64,000 bases of DNA from Natronospirillum operosum (GCF_004768465.1 NZ_SRMF01000004.1:62001-126000); one strand, 5' to 3'. Shown: positions 9,759 through 19,696, counted from the stretch's first letter. Program-made: numbers and translations. The notes: generated from the letters alone by a model not told the origin.

Positions 9759-11126
9759 ATGCCCTACAACCTGCCTTCACTGCAGCCGGTCATGCCGGAC
9801 TTTCGGGGTTACCGGTATCCGCATCTGGGCCAGCTGTGGGAGCGTTTGACGGCGGAGCCCGAACTGCCCCAGGTCGACCGCTGGCTCAGTCAGCAATTAC
9901 GCAGTCAGAAGCAGTTTGGTCGGCAGGACCGCCTGTTCTACGCTGATGCCCTGTTCACCGTGATGCGCTACCTGCTGCCGCTGACGCTGCTGGAGGAGGG
10001 GTATCAGCGGCAGGTCAGCGACATGGCTGCCTATGCGCTGGAGCGTGATGCCGAACTGGCAGGCGACCGGATCTGGCAGGCGGCACGTGAGCTGCCGGCC
10101 TCCGTCCTCTGGTATTGGCTGATTCAGCTCCTGCCCGGTACGGCGGAGTACCCGCGCGAAATAGAAGATGAACCCTTCCGCACGCCCTATTGGGAGCGGG
10201 TGCAGGCGCAATGGGCGGCGGATGAGCGGCTGGCCTGGCTGCTGGACGGTTGGCGACCGGCCTGGCACGACTGGCTGGCCGAGCGTCAGCAAGCCAGTGG
10301 CTGGACGGCAGAGCAGGTGGAGCGGTTTTGCACCGGGCAGAACATCCGTCCGCCGCTGTGGCTGCGGGTGCAGAAACCGGCCCAGGCTGCTGCCGTGGAG
10401 CAGGAACTGAAACAGGTCGGATTTACCGTGGATGCGGACGAGGATGCCCTCAAGGCTCGGGGTGGGCGCAGCATCTTCCAGACCGCCGCCTTTCGTCTCG
10501 GTGGTATCGAAATTCAGGACTGGGCCAGCCAGCAGATCAGCCGCGCCGTGGGTGCCCGGCCCGGTGAACTGATCTGGGACGCCTGTGCTGGTGGCGGCGG
10601 CAAGACGCTGGCACTGGCCAGTCGCATGAACAATCTGGGCGCCATTACCGCGACCGACATCCGCGCCTGGAAGCTGGAAGAACTGAAACGTCGGGCCAAG
10701 CGTGCCGGCTGGTTCAACATTCGGCGCTTCGAGTGGGATGCAGAGGCACCGTTGAAATTGCCGCGGGAGGCGCGCCAACAGGGTGGGTTTGACCGCGTAC
10801 TGGTCGATGCGCCCTGCACCAGTGCCGGCACCTGGCGCCGCAACCCCGACGCCCGCTGGCGCCTGAGTTCGCATCAGGTCGCAGAGCTGACCCGCCTGCA
10901 GACCCGCATTCTGGATCAGGCCGCACCGGCAGTGCGACCCGGTGGCACCCTGGTCTACGCGACCTGTAGTTGGCTGACGGCAGAGAACGAACAGTTGGTC
11001 ATGGCCTGGCTGCAGCGGCAGCCGGAGTTCAGGCTGAGTCATCAGCAACTGGTCGGTTTTCCGGAGGCGGATGCGGATACCATGTATTACGCCGTATTGC
11101 GCCGATCCGAAGCGCCTGCTCAGTAA
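9759..11126 (+). CDS. RsmB/NOP-family RNA (cytosine-5) methyltransferase
   Basis: S-adenosylmethionine-dependent m5C RNA methyltransferase, probably acting on rRNA. 455 residues from the ATG at 9759 (AAAGGA upstream). The C-terminal half shows the SAM-binding loop DACAGGGGKTLALA and motif IV DAPCTSAGTWRRNPD with its release cysteine. Motif VI YATCSW carries the nucleophilic cysteine. The N-terminal half is less conserved and lacks a clear NusB-like domain of RsmB, so I do not assign rsmB itself. Its 3' end overlaps the convergent PAS gene by 7 bases. Confidence 0.85.
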   Translation: MPYNLPSLQPVMPDFRGYRYPHLGQLWERLTAEPELPQVDRWLSQQLRSQKQFGRQDRLFYADALFTVMRYLLPLTLLEEGYQRQVSDMAAYALERDAELAGDRIWQAARELPASVLWYWLIQLLPGTAEYPREIEDEPFRTPYWERVQAQWAADERLAWLLDGWRPAWHDWLAERQQASGWTAEQVERFCTGQNIRPPLWLRVQKPAQAAAVEQELKQVGFTVDADEDALKARGGRSIFQTAAFRLGGIEIQDWASQQISRAVGARPGELIWDACAGGGGKTLALASRMNNLGAITATDIRAWKLEELKRRAKRAGWFNIRRFEWDAEAPLKLPREARQQGGFDRVLVDAPCTSAGTWRRNPDARWRLSSHQVAELTRLQTRILDQAAPAVRPGGTLVYATCSWLTAENEQLVMAWLQRQPEFRLSHQQLVGFPEADADTMYYAVLRRSEAPAQ

Positions 11127-11443
11127 CGACTTTGCGGGATCAGGGTGATGACCCGAGCCGGTGCCAGGTCCGATTCGAGACGGGTCAGCAGGGCCTGGCA
11201 GGCCATGCCGCCGACCACACAGTGAATGCCTTCGCCGGGCGCCAGGTCGAGCAGCCCGGCCGGCATCAGGTCATGCACATTCAGTTCGCTACTGTGCTCC
11301 GCAGTATGCAGCAGCCGCCGGGCATAGGCGTTGGCCAGCGTGATCCGGCCATTGTCACTCACCTGCAGTACTCCCAGAGGCAGAGCATCAAGCAGTGCAC
11401 GCAGGGCGGTGTCGGACGAGTCGGTTGCAGTAGAGTCAGTCAT
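11120..11443 (-). CDS. Small PAS-domain-like protein
   Basis: 107 residues forming little more than one PAS-type sensor domain: an N-terminal LLDALPLGVLQVSDNGRI segment followed by a LANAYARRLL helix, the usual opening of a PAS fold. There is no kinase, GGDEF or DNA-binding output domain, so it may act as a stand-alone sensor or adaptor; that is inference. It is convergent with the methyltransferase gene and lies downstream of cnoX on the same strand, with a 117-base gap. Confidence 0.6.
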   Translation of the reverse strand: MTDSTATDSSDTALRALLDALPLGVLQVSDNGRITLANAYARRLLHTAEHSSELNVHDLMPAGLLDLAPGEGIHCVVGGMACQALLTRLESDLAPARVITLIPQSRY

Positions 11444-11560
11444 AAGGCATCTGCAGCTTGAATTCTGCGCGTCATGCCAAGTATAGACCAGGGTGTCAAA
11501 CCGGAACCGGTGCCGACGTTTCGATTTGTAGCGCCGGGGTGGTCCAAACGGCCTGGGGTG

Positions 11561-12223
11561 TCAGAAAAGCAGCGTCATCAGCCGCCGTTGATAACGGGCC
11601 ACCAGGGCCTTGTCCGGGCACTCGCCAAAGAGTTGCTGCATATCCTGCCGCCCCTGGTTGTTGTTCCAGTCCATATCCTGCCGCAGCAGGTCCAGCAGCA
11701 GCTCGAAGGCGCGCTCGTATTGTCCGGCCTGAGCACAACCCATGGCCAGAGCGTGTGCGCTGGCCGGGCCCGGGTCGGCCTGATAGCTGGCTTCCAGCAG
11801 GTCCAGTTCCGCGTTTTGTTCGGGTGGTGATTCCGCTTCCACCGCCTCCTCTGTGGCCTCTGTCAGCGGGCCGAGGTGCTCGTCCAGAAAGGCCTCGACC
11901 TCGGACTGACTCTTGGCCCCGGTAAAATGGCCCGCCAGTGCACCGTCAAGCACCAGCACCACGGTTGGCAGGCTGCGCACCCCGAACTGGGCGGTCAGGC
12001 CCTGCTCGGCATCGGCATTGACGCGAGCCAGTACAAAGCGATCCGGCTGGGCCTGTGCCAGCCCTTCCAGAATCGGCATCAGGTTCTGACAGGGGCCGCA
12101 CCAGTCCGCCCAGAAATCGACCAGTACCGGCTTGGTGCGGGACTGCTCGACAATGTCCTGCATGAAGGTCTGTTCAGTGACATCGATGATATTGTCAGCA
12201 GTGGAAAAGGTGGCTGCGCTCAC
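11561..12223 (-). CDS. cnoX: Thioredoxin-like chaperone (CnoX/YbbN family)
   Basis: 220-residue protein with an N-terminal thioredoxin fold (about residues 10–115) carrying an intact WCGPC active site in DFWADWCGPCQNL. Its C-terminal region resembles the TPR-like helices of YbbN (about 135–220). CnoX proteins bind unfolding substrates during oxidative stress and hand them to chaperones; here the CxxC is redox-competent, unlike the SXXC of E. coli YbbN. It is divergent from moaA. An FNR box 18 bases upstream of its start could place it under oxygen control. Confidence 0.85.
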   Translation of the reverse strand: MSAATFSTADNIIDVTEQTFMQDIVEQSRTKPVLVDFWADWCGPCQNLMPILEGLAQAQPDRFVLARVNADAEQGLTAQFGVRSLPTVVLVLDGALAGHFTGAKSQSEVEAFLDEHLGPLTEATEEAVEAESPPEQNAELDLLEASYQADPGPASAHALAMGCAQAGQYERAFELLLDLLRQDMDWNNNQGRQDMQQLFGECPDKALVARYQRRLMTLLF

Positions 12224-12240
12224 TGGCCGGGCTCCCGCAA

Positions 12241-12254
12241 TTGATTCAGATCAA
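12241..12254. promoter_or_regulatory. FNR/ANR-type box in the cnoX–moaA divergent region
   Basis: TTGATTCAGATCAA is a perfect match to the FNR/ANR half-site pair TTGAT-N4-ATCAA. Its centre is 266 bases upstream of moaA, ahead of the riboswitch leader, and 24 bases upstream of the cnoX start codon. An activator role toward moaA and a repressor role toward cnoX are both possible; the sequence does not decide. Confidence 0.75.
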
Positions 12255-12374
12255 TAAAATATGAACCGGCGCCTTGAATGCATCTTTGGTGCGGTTCTCC
12301 GGTTGCTATTTTACGCGCCAGCCGTAGGATGGAAACCAGAAACTTGCAGTAAGCGTAAAAGCTGCTGCGTATCG

Positions 12375-12510
12375 AAGCTCCGAGCCAGGGGCGCCTGTAC
12401 CGCCAGTTCTCTGGCGGATGGACCTCTGGCCTCATGCCAACCGTTGCGGTGGGCGTGACAGGGTGCAGGGTGGAAACGCTCGCGCCTCCCGACACTTGGA
12501 AAGGGGTTCA
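12375..12510 (+). promoter_or_regulatory. Moco-type riboswitch upstream of moaA
   Basis: The leader has the features I recall of the molybdenum-cofactor (Moco) RNA motif, in the expected order. These are a CCGAGCCAGGG strand at 12380, a CGCCAG-TTCT-CTGGCG hairpin at 12401–12416, ACCTCTGGC and ATGCCAACCG (12422–12443), GGGCGTGACAGGGTG (12451–12465), GTGGAAACGC (12470–12479), GCGCCTCCCG and GGAAAGGGG. The 3' end contains the AAGGGG ribosome site of moaA, seven bases before its ATG. Ligand binding would therefore be expected to control translation. Matched from memory, not by covariance search. Confidence 0.85.
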
Positions 12511-12513
12511 ATC

Positions 12514-13482
12514 ATGTTTGCCGACTCGTTCGGGCGCCGGTTCTATTACCTGCGTCTCTCGGTCACGGAAATTTGCAATTTCCGCTGTACCTACTGCCTG
12601 CCGGATGGCTATGACGGCCCGCCTGCCTCCGCATTTCTGCGCCGTGATGAATTGCGCCGGCTGATGGCTGTCTTTGCCCATTACGGTACCCGCAAGATCC
12701 GCCTGACCGGTGGTGAGCCCACCATCCGCAGGGACCTGAGTGAGCTGATCGGTGACGCCCGTCAGACCCCCGGTATCGAGCGTGTAGCCGTCACCACCAA
12801 TGGTTATCGTCTGCCCACGCATGTGGCGTCCTGGCACGCTGCCGGCCTGGATCAGATCAATCTCAGTATCGATTCACTTGACCCGGACCAGTTCCAGGCC
12901 ATAACCGGGCATGACCGCTTGCGCGAGGCACTGGAAGGCCTGGATATGGCGCTGACAGCGGGGCTGACCGTCAAGGTCAACGCCGTCTACATGCGTGGCG
13001 TCAACGACCGTCTGGGGCATTTTCTGCACTGGCTGCGCGACAAGCCGGTCACCATGCGCTTTATCGAGGTGATGGAAACCGGGGCCGACCCGGGTTTCTA
13101 TGAGCGTCATCATGTGCCGCTGAGCAATGTGCGCCAGCAACTGCTGCTGGAGGGCTGGCAACCACTGGTGCGGCGGCAGGATGCCGGCCCGGCGCAGGAA
13201 TTCTGGCACCCGGACTATGCCGGGCGCATTGGCCTGATCATGCCCTACAGTCCCGATTTCTGTACCACCTGCAATCGGCTGCGGGTATCGGCCCAGGGCA
13301 AGCTGCATCTGTGCCTGTTCGGTGATCACGGCTATGACCTGCGGCCCTGGCTGCAGCATGATGATCAGCGTGAAGACCTGGCTGCTGTCATCCAGGCGGC
13401 GCTGGGCGACAAGAAGGCTACCCATGGGCTGCATGAGCGGGATACCGGAATTACCCGGCATCTGGCCATGCTGGGCGGATAG
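12514..13482 (+). CDS. moaA: GTP 3',8-cyclase (molybdopterin synthesis)
   Basis: Radical-SAM enzyme that converts GTP to 3',8-cyclo-GTP, the first step of molybdenum cofactor synthesis. 322 residues. The N-terminal cluster motif CNFRCTYC is at about residues 21–28, and the C-terminal second cluster is in the CTTCNRLRVS block with its third cysteine in HLC. The conserved terminal GG is present. The ATG at 12514 is used because AAGGGG lies seven bases upstream; in-frame codons further 5' belong to the riboswitch. First gene of a tight six-gene moa/mob operon. Confidence 0.97.
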   Translation: MFADSFGRRFYYLRLSVTEICNFRCTYCLPDGYDGPPASAFLRRDELRRLMAVFAHYGTRKIRLTGGEPTIRRDLSELIGDARQTPGIERVAVTTNGYRLPTHVASWHAAGLDQINLSIDSLDPDQFQAITGHDRLREALEGLDMALTAGLTVKVNAVYMRGVNDRLGHFLHWLRDKPVTMRFIEVMETGADPGFYERHHVPLSNVRQQLLLEGWQPLVRRQDAGPAQEFWHPDYAGRIGLIMPYSPDFCTTCNRLRVSAQGKLHLCLFGDHGYDLRPWLQHDDQREDLAAVIQAALGDKKATHGLHERDTGITRHLAMLGG

Positions 13483-13498
13483 ATTGGCGGTAGACAGT

Positions 13499-14065
13499 AT
13501 GCAGATCAAAAGCCATGAGTGGGTAGGCATTGTACTGGCAGGTGGACGCTCCCGGCGCATGGGCCAGCCCAAGGCGCAGTTGCCCTGGCCCGGTGCAGCG
13601 GGCACCCACTCCTGGCAGGATCATGCGGTGACCTGCCTGCAGCAGGTCTGCGCTCATGTCCGTGTCAGCGGCGCGGCCGAACTGCCCGACCTGCACCCCG
13701 GGCAACCCGGCCCTCTGGCGGGCATTGCGGCAGCACTGACGGCCTTCCCCGGCCAGCACTGCCTGTTCCTGCCGGTGGATATGCCCAGAGTCACCCGGGC
13801 GGACCTGACGGCCCTGCAGGCGGTCGATACCGCCCATGCGGCCTACCGGGACAGCCTGTTTCCGCTGGCCCTTTACTCGACCCCGGATTGTCTGCACAGA
13901 GTGCAGGCAAGATTGTCTGCACAGACCCCGCAGGCGCGATCCGTGAAGGCGCTGGTCGCCGACCTCGGTGCTGAACTGAGCTGGCTGAACGCAGCTGAAC
14001 CGCAACGGTTGTGCAATATCAATACGCCAGAGGACCTGAAGACTCTGGCCCAACTGCAAGACTGA
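13499..14065 (+). CDS. mobA: Molybdenum cofactor guanylyltransferase
   Basis: Transfers GMP from GTP to Moco to make the bis-MGD form needed by NarG-type enzymes. 188 residues with the nucleotidyltransferase signature LAGGRSRRMGQPKAQ at about residue 13 and the metal-binding VDMPRV motif near residue 92. It starts 16 bases after moaA. Presence in the same operon fits supply of bis-MGD to the nitrate reductase encoded 26 kb downstream. Confidence 0.93.
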   Translation: MQIKSHEWVGIVLAGGRSRRMGQPKAQLPWPGAAGTHSWQDHAVTCLQQVCAHVRVSGAAELPDLHPGQPGPLAGIAAALTAFPGQHCLFLPVDMPRVTRADLTALQAVDTAHAAYRDSLFPLALYSTPDCLHRVQARLSAQTPQARSVKALVADLGAELSWLNAAEPQRLCNINTPEDLKTLAQLQD

Positions 14066-14082
14066 ACTGAGGATTGTCTGCC

Positions 14083-14619
14083 ATGAGCAATCATGCTGCT
14101 GCTGAATTCGAGCCCCTGAACATGGCCGTACTGACGGTGTCGGATACCCGCACCGCTGCCAATGATACCTCCGGTGATCTGCTGGCCGAAAAGCTGCAGG
14201 CCGCCGGCCACCATCTGCAGGCCCGCGAGTTGGTCAGGGATGATGTCTATGTGCTGCGTGCCGTCATCTCCGGCTGGATTGCCGATCCGGCTATCCAGGC
14301 CGTGCTGGTGACCGGTGGTACCGGCCTGACCGGTCGGGACTCGACGCCGGAAGCTCTGCTGCCGCTGTTCGACAAGACCGTTGGTGGCTTTGGCGAACTG
14401 TTCCGCCATTTGTCGTTGGCCGATATCGGCACGGCAACCGTGCAGAGTCGCGCCCTGGCCGGTCTGGCCAACCGTACCCTGGTGTTCTGCCTGCCCGGGT
14501 CGACCGGCGCCTGCCGGCTGGCCTGGGAGGGCATCCTGGCAGAACAGCTGAACAGCCAGACACGACCCTGCAATTTCGTGCCCCATGTGCGGGCCCCGAA
14601 GGAGGCTGCCCATGGCTGA
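14083..14619 (+). CDS. moaB: Molybdopterin adenylyltransferase (MoaB/MogA family)
   Basis: Activates molybdopterin by adenylylation before metal insertion. 178 residues with the family opening [10 protein letters not shown], the nucleotide-binding [13 protein letters not shown] stretch near residue 80 and the FCLPGSTGA motif near residue 140. Start taken at the ATG at 14083; a TTG three codons upstream is too close to the GAGG ribosome site. The stop overlaps the moaC start by 8 bases. Confidence 0.93.
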   Translation: MSNHAAAEFEPLNMAVLTVSDTRTAANDTSGDLLAEKLQAAGHHLQARELVRDDVYVLRAVISGWIADPAIQAVLVTGGTGLTGRDSTPEALLPLFDKTVGGFGELFRHLSLADIGTATVQSRALAGLANRTLVFCLPGSTGACRLAWEGILAEQLNSQTRPCNFVPHVRAPKEAAHG

Positions 14620-15130
14620 GCTGACGCACCTGAATGCGGCCGGTGAGGCCAGCATGGTCGATGTGTCGGCCAAGGCTGTTACCGCACGCGAAGCTCGGGC
14701 CAGTGGCTTTGTCAGCATGCAGCCGGAGACTCTGGATCTGATCGAGCAGGGCGGTCACAAGAAGGGCGATGTGCTCTCCGTGGCCCGCATTGCCGGCATT
14801 CAGGCGGCCAAGAAAACAGCCGATCTGATTCCGCTGTGTCACCCGCTGGCGCTGAGCAAGGTGCAGGTCGATTTCGAGATTGATCGTGCACGCGGCGGCG
14901 TCGCCATTCATGCGCTGTGTCGTCTGAGTGGCCAGACCGGTGTCGAGATGGAGGCCCTGACGGCGGCGTCGGTGGCCGCGCTGACGCTGTTCGACATGTG
15001 CAAGGCGGTTGACCCGGGCATGGTCATCGGGGACCTGCGGGTACTGGAAAAGCAGGGTGGCAAGAGCGGCCACTGGCAGGCCCAGCAGGCAGACATGAAA
15101 GACGTGGCAGAGCCCGGAGGTCAATCATGA
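14612..15130 (+). CDS. moaC: Cyclic pyranopterin monophosphate synthase
   Basis: Converts the MoaA product to cyclic pyranopterin monophosphate. 172 residues, slightly longer than the usual 160 owing to a C-terminal tail. Key blocks are [27 protein letters not shown] and [10 protein letters not shown], containing the conserved active-site lysines, histidine and glutamate. GAAGGAGG lies six bases before the ATG at 14612. It overlaps moaB by 8 bases and moaD by 4, so translation is probably coupled. Confidence 0.96.
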   Translation: MAELTHLNAAGEASMVDVSAKAVTAREARASGFVSMQPETLDLIEQGGHKKGDVLSVARIAGIQAAKKTADLIPLCHPLALSKVQVDFEIDRARGGVAIHALCRLSGQTGVEMEALTAASVAALTLFDMCKAVDPGMVIGDLRVLEKQGGKSGHWQAQQADMKDVAEPGGQS

Positions 15131-15399
15131 CGTCGGCAGCCGAGCCCTCCACCGCCGCCGTAACCGTGCTGTTTTTCGCCCGTCTGCGTGAAGAGCTGCC
15201 GCAGCCCCGCCTGCACTGGCCCTGGTCCGAAGCGGGTACGGTCAACGAGTTGCGGCGCGATATTGCCGCGCAGGGTAATGATTGGGCCGCGCTGACGGAG
15301 GACCTGCTGGTCGCCGTGAATCAGGAAATGGCCGGGCCGGAGCAGACCGTGAAGCCGGGCGACGAAGTGGCCTTCTTTCCGCCCGTGACCGGAGGCTGA
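15127..15399 (+). CDS. moaD: Molybdopterin synthase small subunit
   Basis: Ubiquitin-like sulfur carrier of molybdopterin synthase. 90 residues ending in the essential PPVTGG, whose terminal Gly-Gly is adenylylated and thiocarboxylated. No moeB-like activating enzyme is seen in the window, so activation must come from elsewhere. Starts in an ATGA overlap with moaC. Confidence 0.94.
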   Translation: MTSAAEPSTAAVTVLFFARLREELPQPRLHWPWSEAGTVNELRRDIAAQGNDWAALTEDLLVAVNQEMAGPEQTVKPGDEVAFFPPVTGG

Positions 15400-15401
15400 C
15401 C

Positions 15402-15866
15402 ATGACTCCGGTCGATCATGTGCAGGTACAGGAAACGGACTTCTCGGTGGCTGCGGAATACGAGCGGCTGACCGCTGCCAACACCGAGGACGGCGCCGTG
15501 GTGACCTTTGTCGGGCGTATGCGCGACTACAATCAGGGTGATCGAGTGCAGTCCCTGTTTCTGGAACATTACCCGGGCATGACCGAGCGTGCACTGCAGG
15601 CTTTGGTGACCGAAGCGCGCGCCCGCTGGCGTCTGGGCCGGGTGGCCATCATTCATCGGGTCGGGCGTCTGGTGCCGGCGGACCAGATCGTCTGGGTTGG
15701 TGTGACCAGCCCGCACCGGGGAGAGGCCTTTGCTGCCGCCGAATACCTGATGGATGCGCTGAAAACGCGCGCGCCCTTCTGGAAGAAAGAGCAGACCGAG
15801 CAGGCCGAGCGTTGGGTCGAGGCGCGAGAGACCGACGAGCAGCGAGCCCGTCGCTGGGAACCCTGA
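15402..15866 (+). CDS. moaE: Molybdopterin synthase catalytic subunit
   Basis: Catalytic subunit that uses MoaD thiocarboxylate to build the dithiolene of molybdopterin. 154 residues with GAVVTFVGRMRD (about residue 36), LEHYPGM, HRVGRL and the catalytic lysine region LKTRAPFWKKE. GGAGG lies six bases upstream of the ATG at 15402, two bases after moaD. Last gene of the moa operon. Confidence 0.95.
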   Translation: MTPVDHVQVQETDFSVAAEYERLTAANTEDGAVVTFVGRMRDYNQGDRVQSLFLEHYPGMTERALQALVTEARARWRLGRVAIIHRVGRLVPADQIVWVGVTSPHRGEAFAAAEYLMDALKTRAPFWKKEQTEQAERWVEARETDEQRARRWEP

Positions 15867-15939
15867 TTTTCGGGTAGAATGGACACAGGCGGTCGAGCTC
15901 AGACCTGTTGTTCCAAATCTAAAAAGGGAGAATTGATCT

Positions 15940-16317
15940 TTGGCGAACGATCACCAGACCATCCGCAATCTGTTCAATGACTGGAATCAGGCGCTGGCCA
16001 GTGGCGACCCCGAGCAGGTGGCGGCTCTGTATGCCGATGATGCAGTACTGCTGCCCACCGTTTCGAACCGGGTGCGCACTGACCGGGCGGGCATTCGTGA
16101 CTACTTCATCGACTTCCTGCAGTTGCAACCACAGGGCGAAATACAGGAAAGCCATGTGCGTGTGCACGGCGACCTGGCCCTGCATTCGGGCGTCTATCTG
16201 TTCACCATGGGGGCTGACAACAGCCAGGTCTGGGCGCGTTTTACCTTTGTATACCGCAGCCGGCAGGACCAGTGGGAGATCATCGAGCAACACTCGTCGG
16301 CCATGCCCGAGGGGTGA
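15940..16317 (+). CDS. NTF2-like (SnoaL/DUF4440-type) protein
   Basis: 125-residue single-domain protein with the NTF2 cone-fold pattern: LFNDWNQALASGDPEQVAALYADDAVLLPT followed by alternating strands and RFTFVYR near the C-terminus. Members of this superfamily range from isomerases to association domains, so no reaction can be assigned. There is no plausible ATG. The TTG at 15940 is used because GGGAG lies nine bases upstream. It sits between the moa operon and pdxH on the same strand. Confidence 0.7.
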   Translation: MANDHQTIRNLFNDWNQALASGDPEQVAALYADDAVLLPTVSNRVRTDRAGIRDYFIDFLQLQPQGEIQESHVRVHGDLALHSGVYLFTMGADNSQVWARFTFVYRSRQDQWEIIEQHSSAMPEG

Positions 16318-16389
16318 CGCCGGTGGTAGTGGCCGGTTCGGTTTATCTGAGCCGTGGTATCAACAACGATGATGGATGAGGACAAGCTG

Positions 16390-17034
16390 ATGAACCTGCA
16401 GGACCTGCGGCGCGAATATTCCCAGGGCACACTGGATAGCGGTGACCTGGACCCTTCGCCGTTCAAGCAATTCAACCAGTGGCTTGAGCAGGCTCAGCAG
16501 GCCGGTTTCAGCCCGGATGCCTCGGCCATGGTGGTGGCCACCGTGGGGGACGATGGGCAGCCCAGCCAGCGCATGGTGCTGCTGAAGCAGCTCGATGAGC
16601 GTGGCTTCGTGTTTTTCACCAATCTGGAAAGCCGCAAGGCCCGTGAAATTCAGCACAACCCGCGCACAAGCCTGCATTTTCCCTGGCACCCGATGGAACG
16701 TCAGGTGATTGTGTACGGCCAGGCAGAGTCCCTGTCAGTTGATGATGCCCGGCGATATTTCCAGTCCCGCCCCAGGGCCTCGCAGATCGCGGCCTGGGCT
16801 TCGCAGCAGAGCCGCAAGGTGGCTTCAAGAGCAGCGCTGGAGCAGGCTGTGGCGGATATTGAAGCCCGCTATCCGGGCGAGGAGCCGCTGCCGCTGCCGG
16901 AATTCTGGGGCGGCTTTCGAGTGGTGCCGCAGCAGATCGAGTTCTGGCAGGGCCGGCGCAACCGCCTGCATGACCGGCTGGTCTACACCCGCCAGGACAA
17001 CGATGCCTGGCAGATCGAGCGGCTGCAGCCGTAG
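16390..17034 (+). CDS. pdxH: Pyridoxamine 5'-phosphate oxidase
   Basis: FMN enzyme that oxidises pyridoxine- or pyridoxamine-phosphate to pyridoxal phosphate. 214 residues, the family norm, with the FMN-binding QRMVLLKQLDERGFVFFTN block and the C-terminal WGGFRVVP...EFWQGRRNRLHDR signature. Of several in-frame ATGs, 16390 is chosen because TGAGGA lies seven bases upstream and the resulting N-terminus MNLQDLRREY is the family start. PLP made here is the cofactor of neighbouring EctB, though a functional link is not implied. Confidence 0.95.
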   Translation: MNLQDLRREYSQGTLDSGDLDPSPFKQFNQWLEQAQQAGFSPDASAMVVATVGDDGQPSQRMVLLKQLDERGFVFFTNLESRKAREIQHNPRTSLHFPWHPMERQVIVYGQAESLSVDDARRYFQSRPRASQIAAWASQQSRKVASRAALEQAVADIEARYPGEEPLPLPEFWGGFRVVPQQIEFWQGRRNRLHDRLVYTRQDNDAWQIERLQP

Positions 17035-17054
17035 CGGCCGTGAGCCGCCGTCCT

Positions 17055-17540
17055 TCAGTTCATGTGCCGGGTCAGGACGCCGACATCCAGTACCGGTGAG
17101 GCGTCCAGTTTCTCTGCGTTCATCAGGCTGGCGACGCGCTGCAGCGCCGCCACGATCATGTTCTGCTCCCAGCTTTCCAGGCGATCAAAGCGCTCGATAA
17201 AACTCTGCTGCAGCAGCGTAGGGGCGTTGTCCAGCACTTCGCGACCGGTCTCTGTCAGCCACAGATTGACCTTTCGCTTGTCATGCTCGTCGCGCTGCCG
17301 CTCGATATAGTGGCGGTGTTCCAGGCGCTCCACGATATTGGTTACCGTGGCCGGACTCAGCGCCACTTCTTCGGCAATCTTCGATGTGTTGTGAAAGCGC
17401 CCCGAGCCGATGGCGTTCATGATCAGAATCTGTGCCGAGGTCATCCCGGAATATTTGACCAGTTGCCTGGAATGCACATCCGTGGCTCGGATGATGCGCC
17501 GGATGGAGGCAATCACCTCACGGTGCTTGTCTTCGTTCAT
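17055..17540 (-). CDS. ectR: MarR-family regulator of ectoine genes (EctR-like)
   Basis: 161-residue winged-helix protein divergent from ectAB, the standard position of EctR1, a MarR-type repressor of ectoine operons. The recognition helix region is IAEEVALSPATVTNIVERLEHRHYI (about residues 55–80) with the MarR wing RDEHDKRKVNLWLT. The start ATG at 17540 (MNEDKHREV) matches EctR length. Assignment as EctR rests on family plus position. Confidence 0.85.
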   Translation of the reverse strand: MNEDKHREVIASIRRIIRATDVHSRQLVKYSGMTSAQILIMNAIGSGRFHNTSKIAEEVALSPATVTNIVERLEHRHYIERQRDEHDKRKVNLWLTETGREVLDNAPTLLQQSFIERFDRLESWEQNMIVAALQRVASLMNAEKLDASPVLDVGVLTRHMN

Positions 17541-17902
17541 GCTTTGTCCTCGACGAGGGGCGACCAAAGGCCCCATGGCTGGCGTTGGTATCATGTCTAA
17601 CTATTTTTACTCGAAACAGACTGAAGCTGCAATTACTTTCAGTTGAATGTATTTACGTGGACCCTGCAAAAGACAGCCAGACAGTCAGGGTCAGCTATTC
17701 TGGCCCAGAGTGTTCGTTTTCCGCGTCATTCAGGGCCTTTCAGGCTGTTTGTCAGCCTGGAGGTCATGGCGCCTGTTGGTCAATTATCAACCAAATGTAT
17801 GTCTGAAATCAAGATCAGTTCAACACAAATAATTTGACATCGAATGAATGATGGATAGAATTGTGCAGCAACTTAGCGCAGAAAAGCTGCATATAATCTT
17901 TC
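17541..17902. promoter_or_regulatory. Divergent ectR–ectA control region
   Basis: 362 bases with no gene and noticeably higher AT than the flanks. Besides the candidate promoter (17834–17861), an imperfect palindrome TTGGT-N9-ACCAA at 17776–17794 is a possible EctR operator, but I have no independent evidence for it. A TATAAT at 17892–17897 sits too close to the ectA ATG to drive a transcript with a normal leader. No Shine-Dalgarno-like sequence precedes the ectA ATG. Confidence 0.5.
17834..17861 (+). promoter_or_regulatory. Candidate sigma-70 promoter of ectAB
   Basis: Perfect -35 hexamer TTGACA at 17834–17839, a 16-base spacer and TAGAAT (5 of 6) at 17856–17861. Predicted transcription start near 17868, giving a leader of about 35 bases to ectA. 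Confidence 0.55.
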
Positions 17903-18391
17903 ATGGACAAGCCAATCAGTTTGCGTAACCCCAAACCCGAGGACGGCCCCCGGGTTTCAGATCTGATAGCCAACTGCCCCCCGCTGGACGAGAACTCCCG
18001 CTACTGCAACCTGCTCCAGTGCAGCCACTTCAGTGACACCTGTGTGTCGGCCTGGATGGGTGACGAGCTGGTTGGCTTCGTATCCGGTTATATTCCGCCC
18101 CGGCAGCCGGACACCTATTTCCTCTGGCAGATTGCCGTCGCCGCTGCCGCCCGCGGTCAGAACCTGACCCAGCGCATGCTGGATTTTGTGCTCGAACTGC
18201 CGGCCTGCCAGCAGGTGACACAGCTGCAGACCACCATCACCGACGACAACGAGCCGTCGCAGCGTGTGTTCGCCAAGCTGGCCAAACGCCGGGATGCGGA
18301 CATTCGCCATGAGCCATTTTTCACCCGTGAGGTCCATTTCGACGACCATCACGATACCGAATACCTTTACACAATCGGCCCTTTCAAGTAG
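17903..18391 (+). CDS. ectA: L-2,4-diaminobutyrate N-gamma-acetyltransferase
   Basis: GNAT enzyme that acetylates diaminobutyrate in ectoine synthesis. 162 residues with the hallmark PPLDENSRYCNLLQC and the GFVSGYI, TYFLWQIAVAAAARGQ acetyl-CoA-binding stretch. It then has LQTTITDDNEPS, a block highly characteristic of EctA. It lacks the longer N-terminal extension of Halomonas EctA. No ribosome site is seen before the ATG. ectB follows 18 bases later. Confidence 0.95.
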   Translation: MDKPISLRNPKPEDGPRVSDLIANCPPLDENSRYCNLLQCSHFSDTCVSAWMGDELVGFVSGYIPPRQPDTYFLWQIAVAAAARGQNLTQRMLDFVLELPACQQVTQLQTTITDDNEPSQRVFAKLAKRRDADIRHEPFFTREVHFDDHHDTEYLYTIGPFK

Positions 18392-19672
<1,281 letters not shown>

Positions 19673-19696
19673 AGTGAACGCTAGTGCGGGTGCTGT

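Noticed and set aside
9759-11126. Naming the methyltransferase rsmB
   Set aside because: The N-terminal NusB-like domain expected of RsmB is not evident, so only the family is given.
17892-17897. TATAAT just before the ectA ATG as the ectA promoter
   Set aside because: It would put the transcription start at the start codon; the TTGACA/TAGAAT pair upstream fits better. Kept only as a note.
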